This document shows positions 1 to 5,930 of a stretch of DNA of 17,783 bases, piece after piece. The stretch spans positions 7,406-25,188 of the forward strand of contig CAJUFK010000040.1 of the NCBI GenBank assembly GCA_910585535.1, written 5' to 3'. This DNA is from an uncultured Angelakisella sp. GTDB lineage: Bacteria > Bacillota > Clostridia > Oscillospirales > Ruminococcaceae. Both the position numbers and the translations under genes were made by a program. Every line of letters begins with the position of its first letter. The stretch's first letter is position 1. A model generated the notes under the pieces. It saw only the letters and a list, made by a program, of their open reading frames with translations. It had not been told where the DNA came from and ran no database searches.

Positions 1-161
1 AGTGTTTTCCCCTGACATGGCGTGGCCGCCGAGGCCCACCCTACCCGGCCCCCTCGAAAGAGGGGGGCTTACCTTTGTGTAAAATCTCAGCAACTGCCTG
101 GAGTCCCAGGCATCGAAAGCGGTTTACGCCGATGGCGTGGCCGCCAAGGCGCGCCCTACCC
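1..161. repeat. Intergenic repeat region with a 32-bp direct repeat and two hairpins
   Basis: A 32-bp sequence starting ATGGCGTGGCCGCC and ending CCCTACCCGG occurs at 17-48 and again at 132-163, with three differences. Between the copies lie a hairpin with a GAAA loop (arms 49-55 and 60-66) and a hairpin with arms GCCTGG and CCAGGC (96-101 and 106-111). Each repeat ends in CCCTACCCGG directly followed by a hairpin, the same architecture as the CCCTCCCCGG units near 17138-17350. No credible gene is seen here; the short open frames lack ribosome sites and protein-like composition. Confidence 0.6.
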
Positions 162-189
162 GGACCGGACGTTTGTCCGGTCCTTTTCT
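162..189 (+). terminator. Intrinsic terminator of an upstream gene outside the window
   Basis: The arms GGACCGGAC (162-170) and GTCCGGTCC (175-183) are perfectly complementary around a GTTT loop and are followed by TTTTCT. It lies about 170 bases before the kinase start, so it most likely ends a transcript entering from the left. Its left arm is fused to the second copy of the 32-bp repeat, so a repeat may have supplied the terminator. Confidence 0.65.
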
Positions 190-292
190 ATCCCCTCTTC
201 CGGCCAAATCCGATGTCGAAAAAGGCAATCCCCCTTCCCCCAACAATGATTTTGAAAAGAAAACAGCCCTCTTCCAGGCAATGGGCCAGTTT

Positions 293-336
293 TTTTCAGA
301 ATTTGGAAAGATTTTCAGTGAAATTTCATTTATACT
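293..336 (+). promoter_or_regulatory. Probable control region of the PTS operon: weak -10 and candidate operator
   Basis: TATACT at 331-336 resembles a -10 box, but no good -35 lies 16-18 bases upstream, so the promoter may need an activator. A perfect 10-bp palindrome TGAAATTTCA lies at 319-328, directly before the -10. TTTTCAG occurs at 293-299 and 312-318. Repeated TTTCA/TGAAA half-sites are reminiscent of DeoR-type sugar-phosphate repressors, but no regulator gene is in the window, so the operator call is inference. Confidence 0.35.
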
Positions 337-361
337 AAGTAGAGGAAGGGAGGGAAACACC

Positions 362-1279
362 GTGATCTATTCATTGACGATGAATCCTGCGGTGGACATG
401 AACATCAATTCCCAAGGAATCCGGCCCAAGGTGGTGAACCGGACCCGGGACAGCTTTTACAGCCACAACGGGAAAGGGATCAACCTCACCCGGGTGCTGC
501 GGCACTTTGGGGTGGACTCCGCCGCCATCGGTTTCTTTGGGGGGTTCAGCGGCCGCTTCATCGTAGAGGAACTGGAAAAGGAAGGGGTGCCGGTCTACTC
601 CATTCCCGTGGAGGAGACCACCCGCATCAACATTTTTGTCAACGACGGGGAGCAGGAGTACAAGTTCGTAGGGGAGGGGGCCCGGGTCTCCCCGGAGGGC
701 CAGGCCCAGCTGCTGAAGCTGCTGGAGACCCTGCCGGACTTCCGGTATCTCACCATCAACGGCAGCCTTCCCCCGGGTATCGAGGAGAGCTTTTACGACG
801 AGATCCTGACCGTCTGTGCCCGCCGGGGGACCCAGGTGGTCCTGGACATCAGCTCCAAGCGGATGCCGGAGCTGCTCCGCTACAAGCCCCTTCTCATCAA
901 GCCCAACGATGAGGAGGTGGGGGAGATCTGGGGCCGGAGCCTCAACTCCCTGGAGGATGTGGAGGAGACCATGGCCCTGCTCCACCGGCAGGGGGCCCAG
1001 AACGTCCTCCTGACCCTGGGGGATAAGGGAATGCTGTTCAGCGATGGGAAGGAGCTGTGGTTTTGCGACGCACCCAAAGTAAAGCTGGTCAGTTCCGCCT
1101 GCGCCGGGGATTCCTGCCTGGCGGCCTTCCTCAGCGAATGGCTCTCCGGAGGCGGCTTGGAGGCCGCCATGAAAAAGGGCAGCGCCACCGGCGCGGATGT
1201 GGCCGGGAGCAACGGTATCGGGGACCTTTTGCGGGTCTCGGAATATATGCAGTCCCTGACTGCGAGAAAAGTGAGGTAG
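362..1279 (+). CDS. PfkB-family 1-phosphofructokinase-type hexose-phosphate kinase
   Basis: This 305-residue ribokinase (PfkB) family kinase most resembles 1-phosphofructokinase/tagatose-phosphate kinase. It would phosphorylate the ketose 1-phosphate delivered by the PTS to a 1,6-bisphosphate in the cytoplasm. The GTG start is chosen because GGGAGGG lies 7 bases upstream (348-354) and the product then begins IYSLTMNPAVD, the usual N-terminus of the family; the open frame runs back to 137 but that stretch is not protein-like. The sugar-binding motif is NGKGIN (residues 36-41, usually GGKGIN). The catalytic motif reads CAGDS (247-251) where GAGDS is usual; the base Asp250 is kept. KPND (180-183) and LTLGDKG (218-223) match the family. 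It is the first gene of the operon, 6 bases before the IIBC gene. Fructose 1-phosphate or tagatose 1-phosphate are both plausible substrates. Confidence 0.88.
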   Translation: MIYSLTMNPAVDMNINSQGIRPKVVNRTRDSFYSHNGKGINLTRVLRHFGVDSAAIGFFGGFSGRFIVEELEKEGVPVYSIPVEETTRINIFVNDGEQEYKFVGEGARVSPEGQAQLLKLLETLPDFRYLTINGSLPPGIEESFYDEILTVCARRGTQVVLDISSKRMPELLRYKPLLIKPNDEEVGEIWGRSLNSLEDVEETMALLHRQGAQNVLLTLGDKGMLFSDGKELWFCDAPKVKLVSSACAGDSCLAAFLSEWLSGGGLEAAMKKGSATGADVAGSNGIGDLLRVSEYMQSLTARKVR

Positions 1280-1285
1280 AGTAGT

Positions 1286-2662
1286 ATGGCAAAGAAGATC
1301 TTAGCTGTCACCGGTTGTCCCACCGGGATCGCCCACACCTTCATGGCCGAGGAGGCCCTGAAGACCGCCGCCCAGGAGCTGGGGGTGGAGATCAAGGTGG
1401 AGACCAACGGCGCCGCCGGGGCGGAGAACGTCCACACCCCGGAGGACATTCGGGACGCCATCGGCGTCATCGTCGCCTCGGATAAGAACGAGGAGATCGA
1501 GCGGTTCAACGGCCTGCCGGTTATCGTCACCTCGGTGGGGGACGGCATCAACAAGCCCAAGGAGCTGATCCAGCGCATCCTGGACGGCAAGGTGCCGGTC
1601 CAGAACCCCGGCAAGGCTGCCAAAACCGAGGCCGCCCCTGCCGACAAGGGCTCGGTGGGCCACCAGATCTACAAGCACCTGATGAACGGCGTCAGCCATA
1701 TGCTCCCCTTCGTGGTGGCCGGCGGCGTCCTCACCGCCATCTCCTTCCTGTGGGGCATCTACTCCTTTGACCCCACCAGCGAGCAGTACAACGCCTTCGC
1801 CGCAATGCTGAAGAACATCGGCGGCATCTCCATGGGGCTCATGGTCCCCATCTTCTCCGCCTTCATCGGGGAATCCATTGCCAGCCGCCCCGGCTTGGTC
1901 TCCGGCTTTGTAGGCGGAATGCTGGCCTCCAGCACCGGGTCCGGCTTCATCGGCGGCATCCTGGCGGGCTTTGTGGCCGGTTATTTCACCCTTTGGCTGC
2001 TGAAGATGCTGTCCGGCCTGCCCAAGCGGTATGAGGGCCTCAAGTCCATCTTCCTCATCCCCCTGGTCAGCGTCGCCTTTATCGGGATCTTCATGTCCCT
2101 TACCGCCGGCCCTGTCACCGCCATCAATGAGGCGATGATGAACTTCCTGTCCGGCCTCCAGAACTCCAACCCCCTGCTTCTTGGCATTGTCATCGGCTGC
2201 ATGAGCGCCTTTGATATGGGCGGCCCTGTCAACAAGGCCGCTTACACCACCGGCACCGCCCTGCTGGGCATGGGCAACACCACCTTCATGGCCGGCGTTT
2301 CCGCCGCCTGCATCACTCCGCCCCTGGTCATCGCCCTGGCCACCACCATCTTCCCCAAGAAGTTTTCCGACGATGAGAAGGCCGCCGGCCTCTCCAACTA
2401 CGTCCTGGGCTGCACCCACATCACCGAGGGCGCCATCCCCTTCGCGGCGAAGAACCCCCTGGTGGTTCTGCCCATTCTGATGCTGGCCTCCTCCATCTCT
2501 GCGGTTCTCACCTATATGATGGGCATTCAGGTCCCCGCCCCCCACGGCGGCTTCCTCATCCTGCCCCTGGTGAGCAACCCCATTATGTGGGTGGTGGACA
2601 TCCTCATCGGCTCCGCTGTAGGCGCGGTTATCTACGGCATCACCAAAAAAGAGGAGAAATAA
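1286..2662 (+). CDS. PTS fructose-family transporter, fused IIB-IIC
   Basis: This 458-residue protein fuses a cytoplasmic IIB domain (about residues 1-100) to a membrane IIC domain (about 125-458). IIB starts with the fructose-type active-site motif TGCPTGIAHT; Cys11 is the phosphorylated residue. An Ala/Pro/Lys linker follows. IIC begins near the HMLPFVVAGG motif and carries GPVNKAA and HITEGAIPFAA, typical of the fructose/mannitol superfamily, with about eight or more hydrophobic segments. It imports and phosphorylates a ketohexose, probably at C1. IIA is encoded separately at 3506, so phosphate passes from that protein to Cys11. A modest GAGG lies 9 bases before the ATG. Only 4 bases separate it from the aldolase gene. 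Family is certain; the sugar (fructose or tagatose) cannot be fixed from sequence. Confidence 0.93.
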   Translation: MAKKILAVTGCPTGIAHTFMAEEALKTAAQELGVEIKVETNGAAGAENVHTPEDIRDAIGVIVASDKNEEIERFNGLPVIVTSVGDGINKPKELIQRILDGKVPVQNPGKAAKTEAAPADKGSVGHQIYKHLMNGVSHMLPFVVAGGVLTAISFLWGIYSFDPTSEQYNAFAAMLKNIGGISMGLMVPIFSAFIGESIASRPGLVSGFVGGMLASSTGSGFIGGILAGFVAGYFTLWLLKMLSGLPKRYEGLKSIFLIPLVSVAFIGIFMSLTAGPVTAINEAMMNFLSGLQNSNPLLLGIVIGCMSAFDMGGPVNKAAYTTGTALLGMGNTTFMAGVSAACITPPLVIALATTIFPKKFSDDEKAAGLSNYVLGCTHITEGAIPFAAKNPLVVLPILMLASSISAVLTYMMGIQVPAPHGGFLILPLVSNPIMWVVDILIGSAVGAVIYGITKKEEK

Positions 2663-2666
2663 CGAA

Positions 2667-3518
2667 ATGCTAGTTTCCGGGATCCAGGCCCTTCGCATCG
2701 CGGCAGAGGAAGGCTACGCCCTTCCCGCCATCAACTATATCAATATGGAACACCTTACGGCCATTATCGCCGCCGCCGAGGAGCTGGAGGCTCCCATCAT
2801 CATCCAGACCAGCCAGAACGCCATTGACTACGCCGGCTTCGAGTACCTGCGGGACCTTGGCGTGGGGGCGGCGGAGCGGGCCCGGGTCCCGGTGGTCCTC
2901 CACCTGGACCACGGCAAGGACCTTTCCCTGAATGTACAGTGCATCCGGTACGGCTGGACTTCGGTGATGATGGACGCCTCCCTTCTTCCCTTTGAGGAGA
3001 ACGTCTCCGCAGTGCGGGAGGTCACCCGGGCGGCCCACTGCCTGGATATTTCGGTGGAGGCGGAACTGGGCTTCATCGGCGGCAAGGAGGGGGACGCGGC
3101 AAACGACCCCTACACCCTGCCGGAGGACGCCAAGCGGTTCTTTGAGGAAAGCGGCTGCGATTCCCTGGCGGTGGCCGTAGGCACCCAGCACGGCCTCTAC
3201 AAGGGGGAGGTCAAGATCGACTACCAGCGCATCCGGGACATCAAAGCGGCGGTGGGGGGGCGTCCCCTGGTGCTTCACGGCACCTCCTTTGTCCCCCTGG
3301 AGATGGTGGCCCAGGCCATCGACTGCGGCATCAACAAGGTGAACTTTGACAGCGAGCTGAAGATGGCCGGGATGAAGGCCATCCGGAGCTACCTGGCAGA
3401 AAACCCCGATGCCTACGACCTGCGGAAAATGAACCGTCCCATGATGGCCGCCATGAAAGAGGTGGCCATGGAAAAGATCAGAATTTGTAAAGCGGAGGGA
3501 AAAGCATGGCTGAAGTAA
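2667..3518 (+). CDS. Class II ketose-bisphosphate aldolase (fructose/tagatose type)
   Basis: This 283-residue zinc-dependent aldolase would cleave a ketohexose 1,6-bisphosphate to dihydroxyacetone phosphate and glyceraldehyde 3-phosphate. Visible signatures are LHLDHGKD (Asp81 catalytic, His82 zinc ligand), SVMMDAS (99-104), VEAELG (130-135), VGTQHGLYKG with zinc ligand His175, and LVLHGTS with zinc ligand His204. The phosphate-binding loop reads HGTSFVP, where fructose-bisphosphate aldolases usually have HGGSGIP; GatY/KbaY tagatose-bisphosphate aldolases have HGAS-like loops, so tagatose bisphosphate is a real alternative. The strand after it reads NKVNFDSEL rather than the usual KVN(I/V).TEL. 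The ribosome site GAGGAG is inside the end of the IIBC gene. Its last 13 bases overlap the IIA start, so the two are translationally coupled. Confidence 0.9.
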   Translation: MLVSGIQALRIAAEEGYALPAINYINMEHLTAIIAAAEELEAPIIIQTSQNAIDYAGFEYLRDLGVGAAERARVPVVLHLDHGKDLSLNVQCIRYGWTSVMMDASLLPFEENVSAVREVTRAAHCLDISVEAELGFIGGKEGDAANDPYTLPEDAKRFFEESGCDSLAVAVGTQHGLYKGEVKIDYQRIRDIKAAVGGRPLVLHGTSFVPLEMVAQAIDCGINKVNFDSELKMAGMKAIRSYLAENPDAYDLRKMNRPMMAAMKEVAMEKIRICKAEGKAWLK

Positions 3519-3973
3519 CCAATACCCCTAGCCTGTTCGCCGAGGACACCATCTGCACCGAACTGCGCGCCACCACCAAGGACGAGGCCATCAAGGAGAT
3601 GATCGACCTTTTGTACGACGCAGGGGTGGTCACCGACAAGGCGGTGTTCACCCAGGTGATTTATGACCGGGAGGCGCTGTCCTCCACCGGGATGGGGATG
3701 GGCTTTGCCATTCCCCACGGCCGCAGCGAGGTCGTCACCAGTCCCCGGGTGGCGGTGGGCCTGTCCAAGAACGGCCTGGATTTTAACGCCCCTGACGGCA
3801 CCCTGGCCAACATGGTGTTTATGATCGCCATTTCCCCCAAGGAGAACAACCTGCACCTGAAGATCCTGGCGGCCCTTTCCAGAAAGCTGATGCACCAGGA
3901 CTTCCGGGACGCCCTCATGGCCAGCGCCACAAAAGCGGAGGTGCTGGAAAAGCTCAGCGTAGTTTCTGCGTAA
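3506..3973 (+). CDS. PTS fructose-family IIA component (EIIA type 2)
   Basis: This 155-residue free-standing IIA protein carries the active-site motif AIPHGRS, with phospho-accepting His71. It has the family layout: an N-terminal domain beginning with LRATTKDEAIKEM, the REALSSTGMGMGFAIPHG core and a C-terminal LHLKILAALSRKL helix. It takes phosphate from HPr and gives it to Cys11 of the IIB domain encoded at 1286. The ATG has a good ribosome site (GCGGAGGG, spacing about 6) and lies inside the 3' end of the aldolase gene in another frame. In many fructose systems IIA is fused to IIBC or to HPr; here it is separate and placed after the aldolase. A perfect terminator follows within 25 bases, which makes this the last gene of the operon. 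Confidence 0.93.
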   Translation: MAEVTNTPSLFAEDTICTELRATTKDEAIKEMIDLLYDAGVVTDKAVFTQVIYDREALSSTGMGMGFAIPHGRSEVVTSPRVAVGLSKNGLDFNAPDGTLANMVFMIAISPKENNLHLKILAALSRKLMHQDFRDALMASATKAEVLEKLSVVSA

Positions 3974-3997
3974 GGGAAACGATATGGGAAAGTGAGA

Positions 3998-4037
3998 AGG
4001 GTCCCCCGGGAATCCCCGGGGGACCCTCCGTTTTTTT
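3998..4037 (+). terminator. Strong intrinsic terminator of the PTS operon
   Basis: A 13-bp perfect stem (arms 3998-4010 and 4015-4027, AGGGTCCCCCGGG and its complement) with an AATC loop is followed by CCG and seven T residues at 4031-4037. It begins 25 bases after the IIA stop codon. Confidence 0.92.
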
Positions 4038-4082
4038 AGGGAGCTGGGAAATCCTGCCGGTGGGGGCTGGAGGAATCCCCGC

Positions 4083-4124
4083 AACAAAAAGAGGGGCCCA
4101 ATCTTTCGGGCTCCTCTTTTTGTT
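4083..4124. terminator. Bidirectional terminator between convergent genes
   Basis: The 17-base arms 4083-4099 and 4108-4124 pair with a single G-T wobble around an 8-base loop. The arms start AACAAAAAGAGG and end CCTCTTTTTGTT, so a U-rich tract follows the GC-rich stem on both strands. It sits between the plus-strand IIA gene and the minus-strand secreted-protein gene (stop at 4164-4166), and serves the minus gene as its own terminator and the plus operon as a back-up. Confidence 0.85.
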
Positions 4125-4163
4125 CTGCTGTTCTCCCCCACGGCTCAAAGGGGAGGCTTTCCT

Positions 4164-5222
4164 TTAGATGGTCCCGGTGGTCAGCACCATGACGCCCATC
4201 TGCTTGGTGGCGAAGGTGACCTTGCCGTCCTGGGCAGCAGGGCTGGCGATGAGGGTGTACCGCCGGGTCTCCTCGTTGTAGTAGTAGACCCGCACGGTCC
4301 CGGTCAGCTTGGTCTTCAGCGTCACGGTGACGGTGGTGGGCATTACCATGTCGCCGCCGGCTTTGACCACTTCGGTCTTGGCCTTGTCCCCCTTGACCGC
4401 CGCCGCCAGGTCGCCGGCGTTGGCTAGGTTGTCGGAAAAGTCCATGGGGTAGTAGATACGGCCCGGCTCGTTCACCTTGCCGAAGCCCCCGGGGATGGCC
4501 ACCGTCATCTTGTCCACGGTGACGGTCAGCTTGCCGCTGTGGCCGCCCAGGGTATTCATGGTATCGGTGGATAGGGCCGCAGACCCGCTGGTCAGCTTGA
4601 CCTCGGCGGATTCACCCGCGGACAGCTTGTCCAGGGTCTTGTCGTTGTTGGCGGCGTTTTCGGTGGGGGAGGGTTCGCTCTTGTCGCTGCTGGAGCCGCT
4701 GTCCACCACAGGGGGTCTGGGGGTACCGGGAGCGGGCTTATCCGGGGTCGTCACTGTTCCCTCAACGATGGTCATATTTATAGTGAAGGTTTCTTGAAAA
4801 CTCCTGTCTCCATTAAGAAGGGAAATTGACAGAGTATCTTCCAATACATCTCCTACTTCTACTTTGGTAGACCCAATGGGCTTGATCCTGCATTGATAAT
4901 GCGCCCAACCATTTTTTGACACCCGGGTACTTTTAGAAAAGTAGAAAACATGGTTTGTGCTGTTGGAAGGTATTGCTCTCCAATTATCCTTATCCTCACA
5001 AATTTCAGCAATATCAAGCGTGACCAAAACTCCTGTGCCCTTTGGATCTTCCACAGGCATTTCAATATAAACGGTATCATATGGAGTTTTTCCGTTAAGC
5101 ATAGTAGCGTACTCCACGCCACCGCCGCCGTAGGGTACAATCCCGGAATCCTCTGCCATCCCCACCACGCTAAAAGAGACCGCCATTACAACAGCCAGGA
5201 TTAGGGCCAAAATTTTTTTCAT
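4164..5222 (-). CDS. Secreted two-domain protein of unknown function
   Basis: This is a 352-residue exported protein. The start is set at MKKILALILA, a clear signal peptide with probable cleavage after VVGMA (about residue 23); AGGAGG lies 13 bases upstream. The frame stays open to 5405, but that extension is Pro/Arg-rich and lies upstream of this signal peptide. Residues 24-152 form an N-terminal domain with predicted beta strands. A Pro/Ser/Thr-rich linker spans about 155-196 (TPDKPAPGTPRPP, SGSSSDKSEPSP). A second beta-rich domain (197-352) ends VRVYYYNEETRRYTLIAS then KQMGVMVLTTGTI. No sortase motif, SLH domain or transmembrane tail is seen, so it is probably released or loosely surface-held. 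By hand count, 4801-5100 (N domain) is 41% GC and 4201-4500 (C domain) 65%, which suggests a chimera. No function is proposed. Confidence 0.8.
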   Translation of the reverse strand: MKKILALILAVVMAVSFSVVGMAEDSGIVPYGGGGVEYATMLNGKTPYDTVYIEMPVEDPKGTGVLVTLDIAEICEDKDNWRAIPSNSTNHVFYFSKSTRVSKNGWAHYQCRIKPIGSTKVEVGDVLEDTLSISLLNGDRSFQETFTINMTIVEGTVTTPDKPAPGTPRPPVVDSGSSSDKSEPSPTENAANNDKTLDKLSAGESAEVKLTSGSAALSTDTMNTLGGHSGKLTVTVDKMTVAIPGGFGKVNEPGRIYYPMDFSDNLANAGDLAAAVKGDKAKTEVVKAGGDMVMPTTVTVTLKTKLTGTVRVYYYNEETRRYTLIASPAAQDGKVTFATKQMGVMVLTTGTI

Positions 5223-5271
5223 ACCTTTATTGTGTCCTCCTTGTCCAATTTTGTTTTCCTGCGTCTGGGAG

Positions 5272-5320
5272 GGCGGCGGCCGGGGTAAGACCTGGGTAAG
5301 GATGATCCCCGGCCTCCGCC
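5272..5320 (-). promoter_or_regulatory. GC-rich hairpin just upstream of the secreted-protein ribosome site
   Basis: Arms 5272-5285 and 5307-5320 pair at 13 of 14 positions around a 21-base loop. There is no T tract, so it is not a terminator. It lies about 35 bases upstream of the AGGAGG of the minus-strand gene and could affect mRNA stability or translation; that role is inference. Confidence 0.5.
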
Positions 5321-5339
5321 GCTCTTCCATTCGCAAGAC

Positions 5340-5383
5340 ACAAAAACAGCGCGGGGTACGGAAAATAAACCATACACCCGCGC
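5340..5383 (-). terminator. Intrinsic terminator inside the leader of the secreted-protein gene
   Basis: On the minus strand the arms are 5383-5370 (GCGCGGGTGTATGG) and 5361-5349 (CCGTACCCCGCGC). They form 13 base pairs with one bulged T, an 8-base loop and a downstream TGTTTTTG. It lies about 200-240 bases after the minus promoter at 5607-5579 and 120 bases before the start codon, the position expected of a transcriptional attenuator, or of the 3' end of a separate small RNA. Confidence 0.65.
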
Positions 5384-5433
5384 CGTCAACAAGTACAACA
5401 CACAAAATCTATCCTGCCGTTCCGCCCTCCGGG

Positions 5434-5462
5434 TTGTAATTCCAAAGACGAAACGGTATAAT
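5434..5462 (+). promoter_or_regulatory. Sigma-A promoter reading right across the control region
   Basis: TTGTAA (5434-5439), a 17-base spacer and a perfect TATAAT (5457-5462). Transcription would begin near 5469 and run through a structured region to the terminator at 5678-5722. The first gene beyond it on this strand is the LarA homologue at 5931. Confidence 0.7.
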
Positions 5463-5578
5463 AGGGGTTGCAAAGTGCGGCTTGAGCCGTTGTGTATGGA
5501 GCTCGCTTCTCCGTAGACAGGGGGCGGGGTGTTGGTAGCGCCCCGCTCCTGCTTGCACTGCTTTGTGCCTTGTCTTTC

Positions 5579-5607
5579 ATTATACCGAATGTCCCCGGGA
5601 AAAACAA
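5579..5607 (-). promoter_or_regulatory. Sigma-A promoter for the minus-strand secreted-protein gene
   Basis: Read on the minus strand: TTGTTT (5607-5602), a 17-base spacer and a perfect TATAAT (5584-5579). It is the only good promoter seen upstream of the gene at 5222, about 350 bases away. It lies to the right of the plus-strand promoter at 5434, so the two transcripts cross. Confidence 0.7.
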
Positions 5608-5677
5608 CCCGGTATTTTGATGAAACAGAAGGAAATTTACATTTTTCTCCAAAAACTTTCCCGGTTCCTCAATCAGC

Positions 5678-5722
5678 CCGCCCCTGGCGGTCCGCCACGG
5701 ACCGCCGGGGGCGGACTTTTTT
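5678..5722 (+). terminator. Strong intrinsic terminator between two plus-strand promoters
   Basis: The 17-base arms 5678-5694 and 5698-5714 pair with one T-G wobble around a CCA loop, followed by AC and six T residues. The minus strand has no T tract after the stem, so it acts on plus-strand transcripts, i.e. those from the promoter at 5434-5462. It separates them from the LarA-family gene at 5931. Confidence 0.85.
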
Positions 5723-5823
5723 GCCCAAGGGCGGGGCCCGGCTGGCAAGAGCATATTTTTACGATTTGTTCATATATTTCTTCTGTAGAATGGTAAAACA
5801 GTCTGAAAAAATATAAAAGTTTG

Positions 5824-5852
5824 TTGACTTTTCGGCGTTATTGTAGTATTCT
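5824..5852 (+). promoter_or_regulatory. Sigma-A promoter of the sugar-acid operon
   Basis: TTGACT (5824-5829), a 17-base spacer and TATTCT (5847-5852), about 80 bases before the GTG start of the LarA-family gene. It lies downstream of the terminator at 5678-5722, so the operon can be transcribed independently of the upstream RNA. Confidence 0.6.
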
Positions 5853-5871
5853 GTTGGTATTGGCAGATGCT

Positions 5872-5890
5872 GTGTATACACCATACACGG
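5872..5890. promoter_or_regulatory. Candidate operator palindrome upstream of the LarA-family gene
   Basis: GTGTATACAC (5872-5881) is a perfect 10-bp palindrome placed just after the expected transcription start, followed at once by CCATACACGG, which repeats the ATACAC half-site. GntR-family repressors of sugar-acid operons bind TGTATACA-like palindromes, so a GntR-type operator is a reasonable guess. No regulator gene lies in the window. Confidence 0.4.
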
Positions 5891-5930
5891 TGAAATTGTC
5901 CACACCAAGCAAACGGAGGAGTGAGCTGTC

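Larger units (their letters stand above)
5340..5572 (-). ncRNA. Candidate attenuated leader RNA of the secreted-protein gene
   Basis: A transcript from the minus promoter at 5607-5579 would start near 5572 and end at the terminator 5383-5340 (about 230 nt), or read through to the gene at 5222. A hairpin pairs CCGTTTCG with CGGAACGG around 5456-5418. The leader segment CCATACAC (minus strand of 5492-5499) is an exact complement of GTGTATGG in the first terminator arm (5377-5370), so a competing antiterminator pairing is possible. It is fully antisense to the 5' part of the plus-strand RNA over about 5469-5572. The aptamer class, if any, is not recognised. Confidence 0.42.
5469..5722 (+). ncRNA. 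Candidate structured RNA (leader or small RNA) of about 250 nt, unknown family
   Basis: The ends are defined by the promoter at 5434-5462 and the terminator at 5678-5722. No ribosome-site-bearing reading frame lies inside. The 5' end pairs with a downstream segment (GCAAAG near 5470 with CTTTGT near 5561), enclosing a hairpin with GCGGGG/CCCCGC arms near 5525-5547. A second hairpin pairs TTCAT and ATACCG (5576-5587) with CGGTAT and ATGAA further on. I could not match it to 6S, SRP, tmRNA, RNase P or a riboswitch consensus I know. It may be an independent small RNA or an attenuated leader of the 5931 operon. Confidence 0.45.

Noticed and set aside
137..361. 75-codon N-terminal extension of the kinase gene
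   Set aside because: It crosses a terminator-like hairpin and has no ribosome site. The GTG at 362 has a good one and gives the standard family N-terminus.
5469..5572. 6S RNA, c-di-GMP riboswitch or SRP RNA in the structured region
   Set aside because: The ends pair loosely, but I do not see the diagnostic conserved sequences of these families on either strand, so it is left as unknown.
5529..5816. Plus-strand open frame of 95 codons
   Set aside because: It spans the minus promoter and a strong terminator hairpin, has no ribosome site and an implausible composition.
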